Source: Ceriagrion tenellum (Eukaryota; Arthropoda; Insecta; Odonata; Coenagrionidae). Taken from it: a DNA stretch of 64,000 bases. Of this stretch, positions 29,930-41,268 are shown piece after piece. The stretch is from contig OY720643.1 of NCBI GenBank assembly GCA_963169105.1, forward strand, positions 101,443,697 through 101,507,696. Reading direction: 5' to 3'. The notes beneath the pieces are model-generated. The model was not told the origin of the DNA, did no database searches, and saw only the letters and a program-made list of their open reading frames with translations. The translations under genes were made by a program, and so were the position numbers. Position 1 is the stretch's first letter. Every line of letters starts with the position of its first letter.

Positions 29930-32600
29930 GATTTTTGCGGTTGGTTTTTTTTCCAATGACTCTTCAACAGGTCCAAAGCACAATGTACTACTAGTTTGCT
30001 GCCCTCGGATTTCTTACTGCTACTGATGCAATTTTGGATTAAGTAGCCGAAGTACGGATTATATGGAAAATGTCAAACCAGTTCCTTGCTTTTATCCTCA
30101 TGGGACTTTCGTGAATATGGTTCAGTGAAGTTCATATGCTTTGCAGACATACAGTGTCTTGAAAGTGATTAAGCTCATCACTGTGCGCATCGTTGAGGAT
30201 CCAATATGGGTGACTACATTACCATAGTATTGTATTACCTTTTTTCATTCATATTTCAAAGAATATAATTGCTCGTGCTTTTATCTAGTCAAGTGTTGGC
30301 CAGGCTCACCAGTTAAAGTAGAAGATTGTCTTGCAGGCTCCATAAGAGCAACTGATTTGAGCCTTGCTTTTGTTGTAAGTTAGCTGTGATATGAAGTATG
30401 CCATGCACTAGTAATCATGAATTCTTCAGGCTGAAGTGCCTAATTAGATATCCCATTTGCAACATTCAATGAGGCATGGGAACGATAATTATTGTTTATA
30501 TTTGGTCTGCGTATGCGTTTTTTTCGTCACTTTCATTTCAGCAGGCTTGTACTTACTCTACGAAACCACTGGTCATAAGGTCAGGACCCTAGTCTTGATT
30601 CTAGAAGAGGTTGTGTTGAAGACTACATACTTACACCTTGCTTCATTGGTTGCCCCTAGTGTCACTCCAGTTCTACGCTCCTGCAATTACTGCCCCATGC
30701 ATATTCCAGCACGCGTAAGATACTGGCGTTATGCTACCACCAGTTAATATATTGTAGTGGTTTGTGAGTACCTTTACCTACACTTGAGGTTCTCTGTAAA
30801 GCCTTAGTAGTAATATCAACCATTTTGGTTTCATGAGCAATGGAATTAACTTGAAAAGGGCAGAATTTTCAGACTCTTAATTTTCAGAATTTTCAAGGTT
30901 TCAATTCAGAATTTTCAAGGTTAATTAAAGCCCTGTGAAATCTATAGGCTTAGAGAAATTTGGATAGTGCGCCTTCGTTATACTTCTTGCAGTAATACTT
31001 GGCCTTGGCGGTGTGGATTACTGGTGGTAATGCTGTAGTGAGATGGCGTGTGGAGGGCGGCTGGGCCATTCATCCTCGAGGAGTCTCATAACAGGAAAGA
31101 TTAGTGTACAACTAAACTTGATTCTTTTACATTACTTTTATTAACTTCAGTTAATGGCAGTCCAAAAAATTGAAATGGCATTGTTGCGGTTATGTTTTGT
31201 TTTCGTGGTCTTTTTCGGTGGCTCTCATTTCAGTACACCCAAACGCTTACACAAACCCAAATGCTTCACATTATTCTGAAAGTTGGATGGTGGGAAGAAA
31301 GGATACTCCATTAAGCAGCAAGGTGCCACTATGTGAAGATAGCCCATCTTTCCCATGTGCAGATGCATCATGTATGATGAACCTGGCTATGCTGCCTGAA
31401 ATTTATTACTACTGGGATATCCAAATGAATCCTTGGAGGGACCACTCAAAAATGGGTTTGCGTTGGGTATTGCTTGTCGGCTCAAATGCAGTTCACACTT
31501 TAATGTCAATTTTAATGTAAAGATGAACTTTCACTTCTCCTGCAGTTAAGTTCTTAAAATTGCTTTGCAGGACTCCTTTTAGTATGAGTCACTCTGCATT
31601 CGACGTTATTGGGTTTTATATTTTTCGTGTGGGTCTTTTCGGTAACTATCATTTCAGCCACCGCCTAAAGCTAATGCTCGCCCAAAAGCATAAGGTGTTG
31701 CAATGGTGACAGTACTGTTGGAAGAGAGGCTCCTATGTAATGCAGCAGATGCTGTTGGATGAGAATCACATCCTTACCCATGTGTGCTGTCTATGACCGG
31801 TCCCGGGCCATGCTGCAGGTTTTTCTCGATTACTGCTGAGCTATTCCGGACTCCACTGAGGATATAATAATTGGTTTGAGATGGTATCACCATCTAGTCA
31901 TCATTTTTGCTTAGTAAAGTAGTATTCTGAGAACATCCTAATGATCAAATTCATGCCAGTGATAGTCCTGTAATGGATTTGTAACGTCTTTAACTTGGAA
32001 ATTGAATTTGTTGACTTGGTATTTCTTCGGATTTAGTAAGATTTTCTGCGTTGTATCTTTTTTCGTGTGGGTCTTTTCGATGACTCTTCATTTCAGCATG
32101 CGTCTGAAGGCTAATGCTTATTCCAAAGCTTCCTCTGTTGTAATGAAAGTGGTACTATTTGGAAGAGAGGATACTACATTAAGCAGCCATTGGATGAATG
32201 TCGTGCCCTTTCGTAGAATGCTGTCGTGACAACTATATCCAGTTTCCGGCCGTGATGCTGTTATTTCTTTCATGCTGCAAAAGTATCCTACTGAACCTAC
32301 GGAGGATCATAAAGAGTTTAAATGGGTTTGCGTTTTTCACTTTTGAGAACTAATATTTTATTAATTCTTAAAGTTATCTCTTGAGAGTACTTTCTTTGAA
32401 CTTCATTCACCAAGTAAATATCCTGCATTAGCTTTTTGATAACAATTAGCAGGATTTTTATTTTTAAAGAAATGAGATCAAGTTTCACAGCTAACTTTAA
32501 AACACGTTTCACTGATTTAAGTATTGGAGTCATGATAGGTTTAGCATAAGTTTCGGGCAAGATTTTCGCCCTGCCTTGTCCTTTTCCAGTTCAATCGCCT
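29930..32600 (+). repeat. diverged tandem units, each with a 3'-splice-site-like block
   Basis: Pyrimidine-rich blocks ending in CAG occur at 29,970, 30,541, 31,233, 31,657, 32,096 and about 32,590. The three best (31.2, 31.66, 32.1 kb; spacing 424 and 439 bp) share TTTTCGTG[TG]GTCTTTTCG and CTCATTTCAG. About 65 bases further on they share GGAAGAGAGGATACTACATT with AAGCAG, then ATGCTG and a GAACCT-GAGGAT-like stretch. Reading frames are not conserved (stops in the middle unit), so this looks like a non-coding tandem duplication or intronic repeat. The outer members are much more diverged. Confidence 0.6.
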
Positions 32601-34056
32601 TGAAAGGGTGGGTTCCCTGGGAGCATGATTCCATTTTGTGTGGAGTACCAGGTTATGGAAAGAGCAGCCTTGTCATAGCAGAATAATTGGCTGTATCTGC
32701 TGCGAATTGCGGAGCCCTGTCATCTAACGGAAGAGTTACCCATTCCACCCTAGGAAGCGAGTATTACAACACTGAGGTAGCCGCTGCTCCCTAACTACCC
32801 AGGCCACTCATTAGCATCTAGGAAGTTGGATTTACCTAGCGCTGATATATGGTCCTCAGCATTTGGAGTTGGGTGGATCCTGCCCGTCTTCTATGCGGTT
32901 TTGTCATCTCGTTCTACGCGGCAGATTTCCCTTCCTCCTAAGGAGATGTGAAGTTTTGGAAGTTGGTGCCCCTAATTTGTGCCAATTGAAGATAGTGCTT
33001 TTCAACCCGTAAAGTTAAATTTCAATTTTGTGCAATAATTTAAAGTTCTGTAGGAAGTAAGTGATAAACCTAATGTGCAAATAGTGTTGCTTTTCGTGAT
33101 CGTGGTGTGTTCTTAAAATCAGAACTTGATTGAACTGAAAACTATAATACCTTGTGAATTTTTACTCTAATTCCTTGCAATTATATTGATGACATTTGTA
33201 ATTAAGATTTTTGCGATATTAATTTGTAATTAAGATTTTTGCGATATCTTAAGAAAGTTGCTTATGCTGTTTATAGGACCATGTAATATTTATGGTAGTC
33301 TATTGTGACTTTAATTGGGAGGGATTTTTGGCTACATGTTTGGGGGTTTGCTTCATTTTGGGCATTTTGGAAAATATTGTTCAATCTGATTTTTCCCTTA
33401 AGTGATATTGAGGGTTTATGTCTCAACTGTTACTGTTGATGGTTTAAGAGCTTTGTCAGGGGTTATTTTGGGCTACTGCTGTTTAATTTAATTTACCCAC
33501 AGATTGATAGGACTGAATGCTGATGTAGGGGGAAGTAGTGTCCACCATACAAATGAATTGAGGTTGAGGAAAATAGTACCAATCCATTTGCATCCAGTTA
33601 GGAAGGAGGCTGAGAGACAGTGAGAAAGTGGCAGAAGGAGTTTTGTGTGGAGGAAGACCACTACATGAAGAATTAGGTAGCTGTTTCAGGAGGAAGTAAT
33701 TAGATAAAATTACAAAGGCAGGGTGTACAAGTAAGCAGCTAGGTCAGGAGAGATGAATCTTATGCAGCTTACCTACTATATAGTATGTTCCTACTCTTGA
33801 GCTCTGTAGCACTAGAATGATACAGAAATAGGAAGCCTCTTGAGGTGTCTATCAGATCAGATTGATTTAAGGTACAAGCAACCCTGCCTTGGATAGGAAT
33901 AAGCTAAGAGTCCATTCGGGAAGGGACATCCCCATGAAGAGGTAATACAGATTTGAAGGATGCAGAAGAGTAGAAAGATCAGGACTCCCTGAAAGGTCTT
34001 AAGGTTTCACCCTTGACCTGGAGTATGAAGGATGACACTTGCACTAGATGAAGAAA
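32600..34056. other. no gene seen
   Basis: Only short open frames. A small direct duplication, TTTGTAATTAAGATTTTTGC, lies at about 33,195-33,243. From 33,500 the plus strand becomes G/A-rich, leading into the minisatellites. Confidence 0.5.
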
Positions 34057-34405
34057 GATGGCCGACCTGGACCCGGAAGAAGAGGATGGCCGACCTGGAC
34101 CCGGAAGAAGATGATGGCCGACCTGGACCCGGAAGAAGAGGATGGCCGACCTGGACCCGGAAGAAGAGGATGGCCGACCTGGACCCGGAAGAAGATGATG
34201 GCCGACCTGGACCCGGAAGAAGAGGATGGCCGACCTGGACCCGGAAGAAGAGGATGGCCGACCTGGACCCGGAAGAAGAGGATGGCCGACCTGGACCCGG
34301 AAGAAGAGGATGGCCGACCTGGACCCGGAGGAAGATGATGGCCGACCTGGACCCGGAAGAAGATGATGGCCGACCTGGACCCAGAGGAAGAGGATGGCAG
34401 CCTTG
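34057..34405 (+). repeat. 28-bp minisatellite, 12 copies plus a partial one
   Basis: The unit GATGGCCGACCTGGACCCGG followed by AAGAAGA[GT] starts at 34,057 and every 28 bases to 34,365, with a degenerate 13th at 34,393. Variation is almost confined to the final G/T and one A/G. Because 28 is not a multiple of three and the unit has no stops, long ORFs open on both strands; they are by-products and not evidence of a gene. Near-identity of units points to recent expansion. Confidence 0.95.
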
Positions 34406-34554
34406 TACCTTGTGGAAAAAGGATCACTTACTTAGAACCTGGTAAAGTCGGGAGCTGTTAGGTTTTAATGTGCAGGAAAGATTTTCGTGAACAGAATTTG
34501 CATACTAGAGAATAGGACCACTATTTCAAACAAAGCACCTGTGACTATGGAAGA

Positions 34555-35090
34555 AGACTGCCGCCTTGGACCGTGGAAGAAGACTGCTGCCTTGGACCGT
34601 GGGAGGAGAGGGCCACCTAGGACCGTGGGAGGAGAGGATGACTGATTAGGACCGTGGGAGGAGAGGACGACCGCGTAGGACCGTGAGAGGAGAGGATGAC
34701 CGCGTAGGACCGAGGGAGGAGAGGACAACCCGACCGTGTAGGACCGAGGGAGGAGAGGACGACCGCGTAGGACCGTGAGAGGAGAGGATGACCGCGTAGG
34801 ACCGAGGGAGGAGAGGACAACCCGACCGATTAGGACCGAGGGAGGAGAGGACGACCCGACCGATTAGGACCGAGGGAGGAGAGGACGACCCGACCGATTA
34901 GGACCGAGGGAGGAGAGGACGACCCGACCATGTAGGACCGAGGGAGGAGAGGACGACCCGACCGCGTAGGACCGAGGGAGGAGAGGACGACCCGACTGCG
35001 TAGGACAGAGGGAGGAGAGGACGACCCGACCGCGTAGGACCGAGGGAGGAGAGGATGACCATGTAGGACCTTCGGAGGAGTGGACCACCT
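34555..35090 (+). repeat. 29-34-bp minisatellite, purine-rich
   Basis: Units of the form TAGGACCGAGGGAGGAGAGG plus ACGACCCGACCG[CA][GT]; shorter early copies lack the CCCGA part (29 bp against 34 bp). It begins at about 34,555 with diverged units and becomes regular from about 34,700; the last unit is at about 35,045. A stray half unit lies at 35,188. The plus strand is strongly purine-biased. Open frames on the minus strand (LPRSYAVVLSS repeats) are artefacts. Confidence 0.93.
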
Positions 35091-35094
35091 GGGG

Positions 35095-38000
35095 CAGGAT
35101 GCAAGTTAGGAAGGAGTCTTTTTAGCTTACTCATACTATGAGAATGAGTTGACTGTAGTAGTAGTTTGGCTGGAGGAATCTTGGGTCATGTAGGACCGAG
35201 GAGACAAGTCTGAAGTTTGGCCAATGGAGATCTTCAGTGTTTTTTGAACTTTTAATTAATGATGATGTTGACAGTATCTATTGGCAAATTCTGCTGCAGC
35301 AATGAAGATAGGATGGATTTGGCAAGATTGTACATGCTTTGCTGTTTAGGATGAGTATGCAGGTTAATCCCTCACCCTTTGAGGAAAGTAGTCTGCTTGA
35401 GGCTCAATTTAATTTCTGGTTAATTTGAAGGTACTACTGATGGAGTTTGAGGGAAGCTAGATATTGGAAGGTATGCGATGCGAAGCAAGAATTTGGAGGC
35501 TATAGGCATGGTGACTGGGTTCTCCAATGTTATTGATTGAGAATAACTAAATCCTCTTGGGTATAGTTGAGGAATTAGTTCTGTGCTGCTGGTTGTTGAA
35601 TTTGTCTTGCTGACTTGAAATTCCAATGCTGAAGGATTGGCGGTTATAACTTGGGAGAGGGAGGGTTTTAATAAGATACCTGGTACTTTGTTTCGTATCT
35701 TTGCTGCCATGTAGGTGGTTACTTGATGGTAAAATTTAATTTATTACATGCTATTTTTAGTGTTATTCCACTTTCGATTTTATCTATCTCTTGTTTGATC
35801 TAATGCCTAGTTTTACAAATGACTTCGGTCAAATTTACCAGCCTGGTGCCTGGCTAGGTTACTATCTTATGACTCATGTCATGGTCTTATCCTTGGTACT
35901 TTATTTTCAGAGTCAATCGACTATTGAAGTCCTAGGGAATGCTGTGGCTTGATATATCATTTATCTTCGCACACTACTATTAAAAGTGTTTCAAAGATTT
36001 CATACTTATTTTGTTGGACCAAAGTGATATCTTCTGTGATAGTTATCTTTGTCTACACTCAAAGATTGACATATTAAGGCTAAATGGAAAGGTGTAAAGA
36101 GACATTTGTTTTCAATTATATTTATTATAATAGTTCTATTTGGTACGTAGAATGACAATGAAGACTGCAAGTTACGTTGTTTCCAGTTATGCCGTTTGGC
36201 TAGTTGTGTTTTTGTTGGACGTGAAAAGTTTATTTTGGAAGATCGTTGTTATTGTGGTGTTACGTATTAAAAGCTTGTGAATTTGAATCGACTTTCTCTA
36301 TTTGCCCATGTGGCTACCACTGGGGTTAAGGGAACTCACTGCTCTTGAAGCTGCTGTCTTTGCAGTGATTCTGTGGCTTACTGTTACGGCCAGGATTTAA
36401 TCTTGGGGGCTCTTCGCATATTTGGGAAGACATAGGGGGTTGGATATGATTTGTACCTTACGTAATGAATAAAGAGTTAAAAATGAATTGTTGAATATGT
36501 GCGTTCTTGTCATGATCCCTTGACCTTAGACAAGCAGTTGCGGAAGCGAGCAGCATTTTCATAGCATAAAGTTCACGCTCGGGTAGCAATTGAGATTGCT
36601 GGCAGTAGAGCGTCCTTTGGCTTAAAGCAGGTAATGTAATAATTTTCCTTTCCCTGATACACAGACATGTAGGTTTTATGAACACAGAAAGAAACTAATT
36701 TCCCCAGTGTAGGGAAAGTATTCCTCAGACATGCATCTAATGGCCCTCTGATAGAAAGAGGTGGCTGTAGTGGGGGTAGCTCTCACTTCAGTATTCAGTG
36801 GTTGATTCTAGTATGGCCCTTGAAGTTTCAGAGCTGCAGTTTGATTGCATTCTATCTCTTTGCTATTGCTTTTCTCTCCGTACTGGGTTGTGTTATTTGG
36901 AGTTTAGAGAACTTAACTCTTAGTAGTGTTAAATGAAACTCAATCGCTATTTTCGGAGTTGGCAGGAATTTGGGCTATTCTGTAATGGGGATAAAGGTTT
37001 CACATGACATAGTCAACAGGAAAATTGAGTAATTGGCATTAGTAAAGTGGTGTGGTGGTACATTAGTGTGCAAGCTGGTGCTTGCTATTGTGGTTGGGGT
37101 AAATTCAATATTGAAGGGGGGTGTGTTTATTTTTGGAGGAAACTCCTGTACCATACAATTTAGGAGAGTTAAGTTAAATATCTATTTTAATCAATGGTAT
37201 GGTTATACCCTGGGGTCTAAAGTAACATGCATGCAGTAATTTTGCCATCCTTACCATGACAATGACTATGGGGCATTTAATTAAACATTGAGCTCGGATA
37301 TTTTGCCATTGTTCTGTTTCTCTTTCATCAACATAGCAAGGTGACATCCTTCAAAGATTGCTCAACAAAAGTAAGTGAACTTCTCATATTTCTCTATCTC
37401 TTAATGTAGAGTAGTTATTTTAGACTTTCATTACCATGTCATATGAGTTTTTGTCATAATTATTTGCTGCAGTTAATACTTATGAATGAATTTGCATAAC
37501 GGGTAGGTGGCTCTGCTCTCAGGTGTCCAGTGTATGGGTAATAATGGCACTGGTGACTCTTGATGTCTCTTGTATGCATGCACTGCAAAATAATGTGATA
37601 ATCGAGGTCTAAAATAGTTTATACCTTAGGTAATTCTGACAAGGCCTAGTAGTGAGGCAAATTGTACCAATGCTGGATTTACCAGCACTAACTAGTGCCC
37701 TACACTTTCTAAATCTATCAATTCGATGGTGTAAGGGTCCAATATTGCGTCCCATAGGTGATGTAATTTTTTAAATTCTCCATGTTTTCTTCAATAGTTA
37801 GAATTAATACTTATTGGGTTCATTATAATGATTCAGCAATATTTTAAATGTTTAGTTCATGTTCAGCACATAATAATCACATTCAGTGATGTGTGGGCTC
37901 TGTATGTAACACCATTCCAAGATCCATTGAATGAGGATGACCAATGTTGAGATAATGATCTCCTATTCCATTGGCCTTATTCTCCTTCTAGGTAGTAAAG

Positions 38001-38380
38001 TCTCTTCATTTTAGGAATTTCTTGATCTAAAAACAAGTACCAACATACTTAGATTGTGCATAGTGGTGCATTATTACCTCTTCAGATCTCTGTCAAAGTG
38101 GAACTTTTCATATTTTTTTAACCGCATAGTTTTTGTAGCAAAACGTTGATGACTTCATTCCATAATTACACTCCCTCTGAGTAGGGTTTGCATCTTGGAG
38201 GTCAGGGTTGTTAATCAAATCGTTTGATAGATTGAATCTGCAAGCCATTCAGGCTACATAATACCAAAGTGTGTGAAGTAGTATTACTAATGCTATCCTC
38301 TCATTAGAATAATGCTGGATTTGATTTGTCCCACTTAATGGTGAATTTATAGGATGTTAATCATTCCTGCTGACATAAGT
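35095..38380. other. no gene seen; transition into the satellite
   Basis: Unique-looking AT-rich sequence to about 37.3 kb. From there, occasional phrases resembling the satellite appear, but alignment is too weak to set a boundary. Confidence 0.4.
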
Positions 38381-40462
38381 TAAATGAAATTCGAGAATCC
38401 ATATTGTGATGTCTTTTGGGTCCAATTGGAGTCCTGTCACGAGTAATCCCCAACTAGGTGATAATTAGACACTAATGGAAAAAATCAAAATTTCTAGTCC
38501 CAAATAGGTTTTCAAATCATCTTTTGTGGTTGGCAAATTCAAAAGGCACTCTGCAAGTGTCCCGATTGCCACCTATTCCCACCTTGGTTAATGGTAAGGA
38601 TATTAGATTTTATGAAAATTTTCGTGTAGAAAGTCTTGTGAATAATATATTTTTCACATAGATATGGTCCAATCCACCAATTCAATGCTGCGTCGAGGCT
38701 TCTATATTTCTTCATGAGGATCTGCCCATGTATATGACATGGTAATTTATATCTCATTTCTTGGTTTTCTGAATTCTGCATTTGGTATTGAAAGACTTCT
38801 AATGCGGCATGTTATGTGCCTATGTACTCTAGTGCTGTTATCTTTTATTCATGGCAGTATTAAAATACTAAATAATACGATTACTACCTGTTCCCAACTT
38901 AGAATATGGATAGGATGTTATGTGTAATAAAAGTAGGCAGATAAAATTGTTTTTCTTATACCAATATACTTCTCACTTAGTCACACATTCCCTATATTCA
39001 TTACTTAATTGATTAAAGGTCTGCTTCGAATGTGTTATGCTTGATAAGTATTCCCAACATGGAGTAAGGTCTGGATTTTTTGGTATATGTGATAAGTCAT
39101 ACAATATTCAGAGGGATCTCCATATTGGTGTCACAAATGTTATCTATTTACATCTTGGGACATTATCAGGATTATTTGACTGGTGAAGGTCTTCAATCTA
39201 TATGCGAATTAAGATTATGCATTTTAATTAGGGATAGCATATTCATTTCATTCACATGCTTCGATTGTTCATATGCAGTTGGTGTCCCCTATCCTCATGG
39301 GGTAATAGTTATAGTCTTGATTCATGTGATTTGAGTTCTGCCTGTCGATTCATTTGACATTCATCCATTTAGACTCGTAAGAAGGATGCCAATATGAAAT
39401 GGCATAACATGAGGCGCTTTGATTCCTTTGTGGTGTTATTGATAAATAATCAAAGGCAACGATATCCACCATCACATTTACCTATTATGGCATAGTTTCA
39501 TGGAATCTGTGTACTTACTTTAAATGATTTGTATTGCTTTCGATGCAACAAAAAATCCAGGAAAATGTGACAAAGCTGTCAACTGGTACTGGAGCATATT
39601 TTTCCTTATTTTTGTAATTTCTTTTTCTGGTAATTGTGCCAAGTTACACTAGGAATTCGCCACGCTTGATATTTATTCGCAGCGTAGAATAAGGTCTGGA
39701 TTTTGATTATTACTATGAAAAGCCGTTCAAGCCACCATCGACCCTGGTGGTGGCGGGGTTAAGTCCTCTCCTTTTAACCCGAGGGTCGCGGGTTCGAATC
39801 CTGTCTGGGTAGATAATTCACCGCCCAGGACATGGATGTTTGTGTTTTTCCTATCAGAGTTAAATGTAAGAGAGGACTGTACTGGCCTAAATTCGCTCTT
39901 AATTAATGACAAATATTATTATTATTCAATGTCTCTGAAGGATGGTCATGTATGTCACAACTTTTCCGTTCCCACCTTTGAATGCGGTCAGCATTAAGTT
40001 TTTAGTGAAAGTCTCGGATCAATTTATGATTAGAAACTTATTTTTTACATAGCGGTAAAATATACTTTACATTCAGGTTATAATAGAGGATTGATTATTC
40101 ACATGCAGATAGTCCGCATCATGATGTAATACTATAGACTTAAATCGTGTTATTCTGAATTCAGCGTTTTTGAATAATGCTACATACATCTATGTAGGTC
40201 CCCGGAGATGAGTAGAGAAAATATAGGTAGATAATTTATTTCACTTAAGTTTACTACAAATAATTTTGACAATAGATTAACATATGGTGGAATATAGGCA
40301 CCCCTCTGGGTACAAGTGGTCCATATGAATTCTCTTAACATGAGGCAATCTATTTCTGGGCATCAAGGTGTAAGTTAAATTATCTCGGTAATAATAAATT
40401 TAACTCGTAAATCTGTCCTATGAAATCGAGGTAATAAAGTATACATGTGTAAGTAAATCACA
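38380..40462 (+). repeat. complex satellite, proximal diverged units
   Basis: First clear satellite blocks: the GTCCTGTCAC-AGTAATCCCCAACTAG block (about 38,430), TTTTCAAATCATCTTTTGTG (38,510) and ACCTATTCCCACCTTGG (38,572). TATTCCCAACATGGAGTA is at 39,049-39,066 and TCGATTGTTCATATGCAG at 39,262. The dyad boxes here are degenerate (right arm GGTTAA, GGAGTA), so this edge looks older than the interior. It is interrupted by the SINE at 39.73 kb. Confidence 0.75.
39735..39925 (+). mobile_element. tRNA-derived SINE
   Basis: 39,741-39,810 is tRNA-like: a possible acceptor stem ACCC/GGGT, a Pol III A-box-like GGTGGCGGGGTTAAG, a possible TTT anticodon in CTTTTAA, and a B box GGTTCGAATCC at 39,791-39,801. 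A non-tRNA body follows and it ends in ATTATTATTATT. It lacks an intact cloverleaf and is followed by body sequence, so it is a SINE and not a tRNA gene. The tRNA-Lys origin is tentative. Confidence 0.7.
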
Positions 40463-41268
40463 GTAGATGGGCTAAGTCGATCATTTTAGTGATTTGATTA
40501 GAGTCACTTAAAAGATTCAATCAACTGATTCAATCATTTGATTCATTATGACTCGTAAGTCAGATTGATTAGATGAATCACGAGACTCACGTGAATCGAA
40601 AGACACTAATTATGCTAATTGATGCCATCAATCTATTTGAATAATTGATTTCGAGTAATTACTATCGTGCTTAGAAATTTAGGAAGGCTGATTGAGTTCC
40701 ATATTCCACAAATTTTGGATCCACGTTAAATTGGAGAGTTCCAAATTCTATAGTCGCGAGAATATCAAGAAGAATAACATCAAACTATGTACATGAAAAT
40801 TAAATCACTAGCTCAGACTACACAAATTAATGTGCATGAATGTTTTCTGATCTGCTGTATAGAATTACATTCACTTAGGAGCTTTCAACTGAGCAGGTAA
40901 TTAAAATTCTTATTAACTCTACCAACTAATGATGCGCTGGTATTGTAACAAGGGTTAAATTTCATTGTTTTTTAAATGAGTGCCTTGTCTCTAACTATGC
41001 TATACAAACATAAACTCACTGATCAAATATTAATGGATTTATGCCCATGAAGATATCTCTCTGAAATTTCATGACTAGACAACGGATAACGTACATGTGA
41101 ATTTTTTTCCACTTAATATCACATTCAATCACACGGCAGACAGAAACAAAAAATGATTGAATGATCGAATCATTTTCCCGAAATGAATCATAGTCATTTT
41201 ACTGACTTGGTGATTCAATCATTTTGCACAAATCAATCATGAACGCCCCTAACAATCACGAACGTCAC
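40463..41268. mobile_element. GATTCA-rich hAT-like element in the satellite
   Basis: TAAATCACA occurs directly repeated at 40,454-40,462 and 41,269-41,277. Between them lie a TAGATGGGCTAAG left end and, near the right end, CATGAACGCCCCTA (inverted TAGGGGCGTTCATG), with many GATTCA/TGAATC words in the subterminal regions. Absence of satellite sequence inside supports an insertion. No transposase. Confidence 0.55.

Noticed and set aside
31170..32229. Protein-coding duplicated exons in the 31-32 kb tandem units
   Set aside because: Two units share a similar frame (NAYSKAS, GREDTTLSS), but the middle unit has stops and shifts in it, and no donor site is conserved.
34032..34445. Long ORFs on both strands (up to 137 codons) over the 28-bp repeat
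   Set aside because: They arise because the unit lacks stops and is not a multiple of three; codon content just cycles the repeat.
34465..35134. Pro/Ser/Leu-rich repeat ORFs on the minus strand
   Set aside because: By-products of the second minisatellite; no start context, no conserved frame across unit-length changes.
39741..39810. A tRNA gene
   Set aside because: The B box is good but the anticodon stem and acceptor stem do not pair properly, and the sequence runs on into a body with an ATT tail; a SINE fits better.
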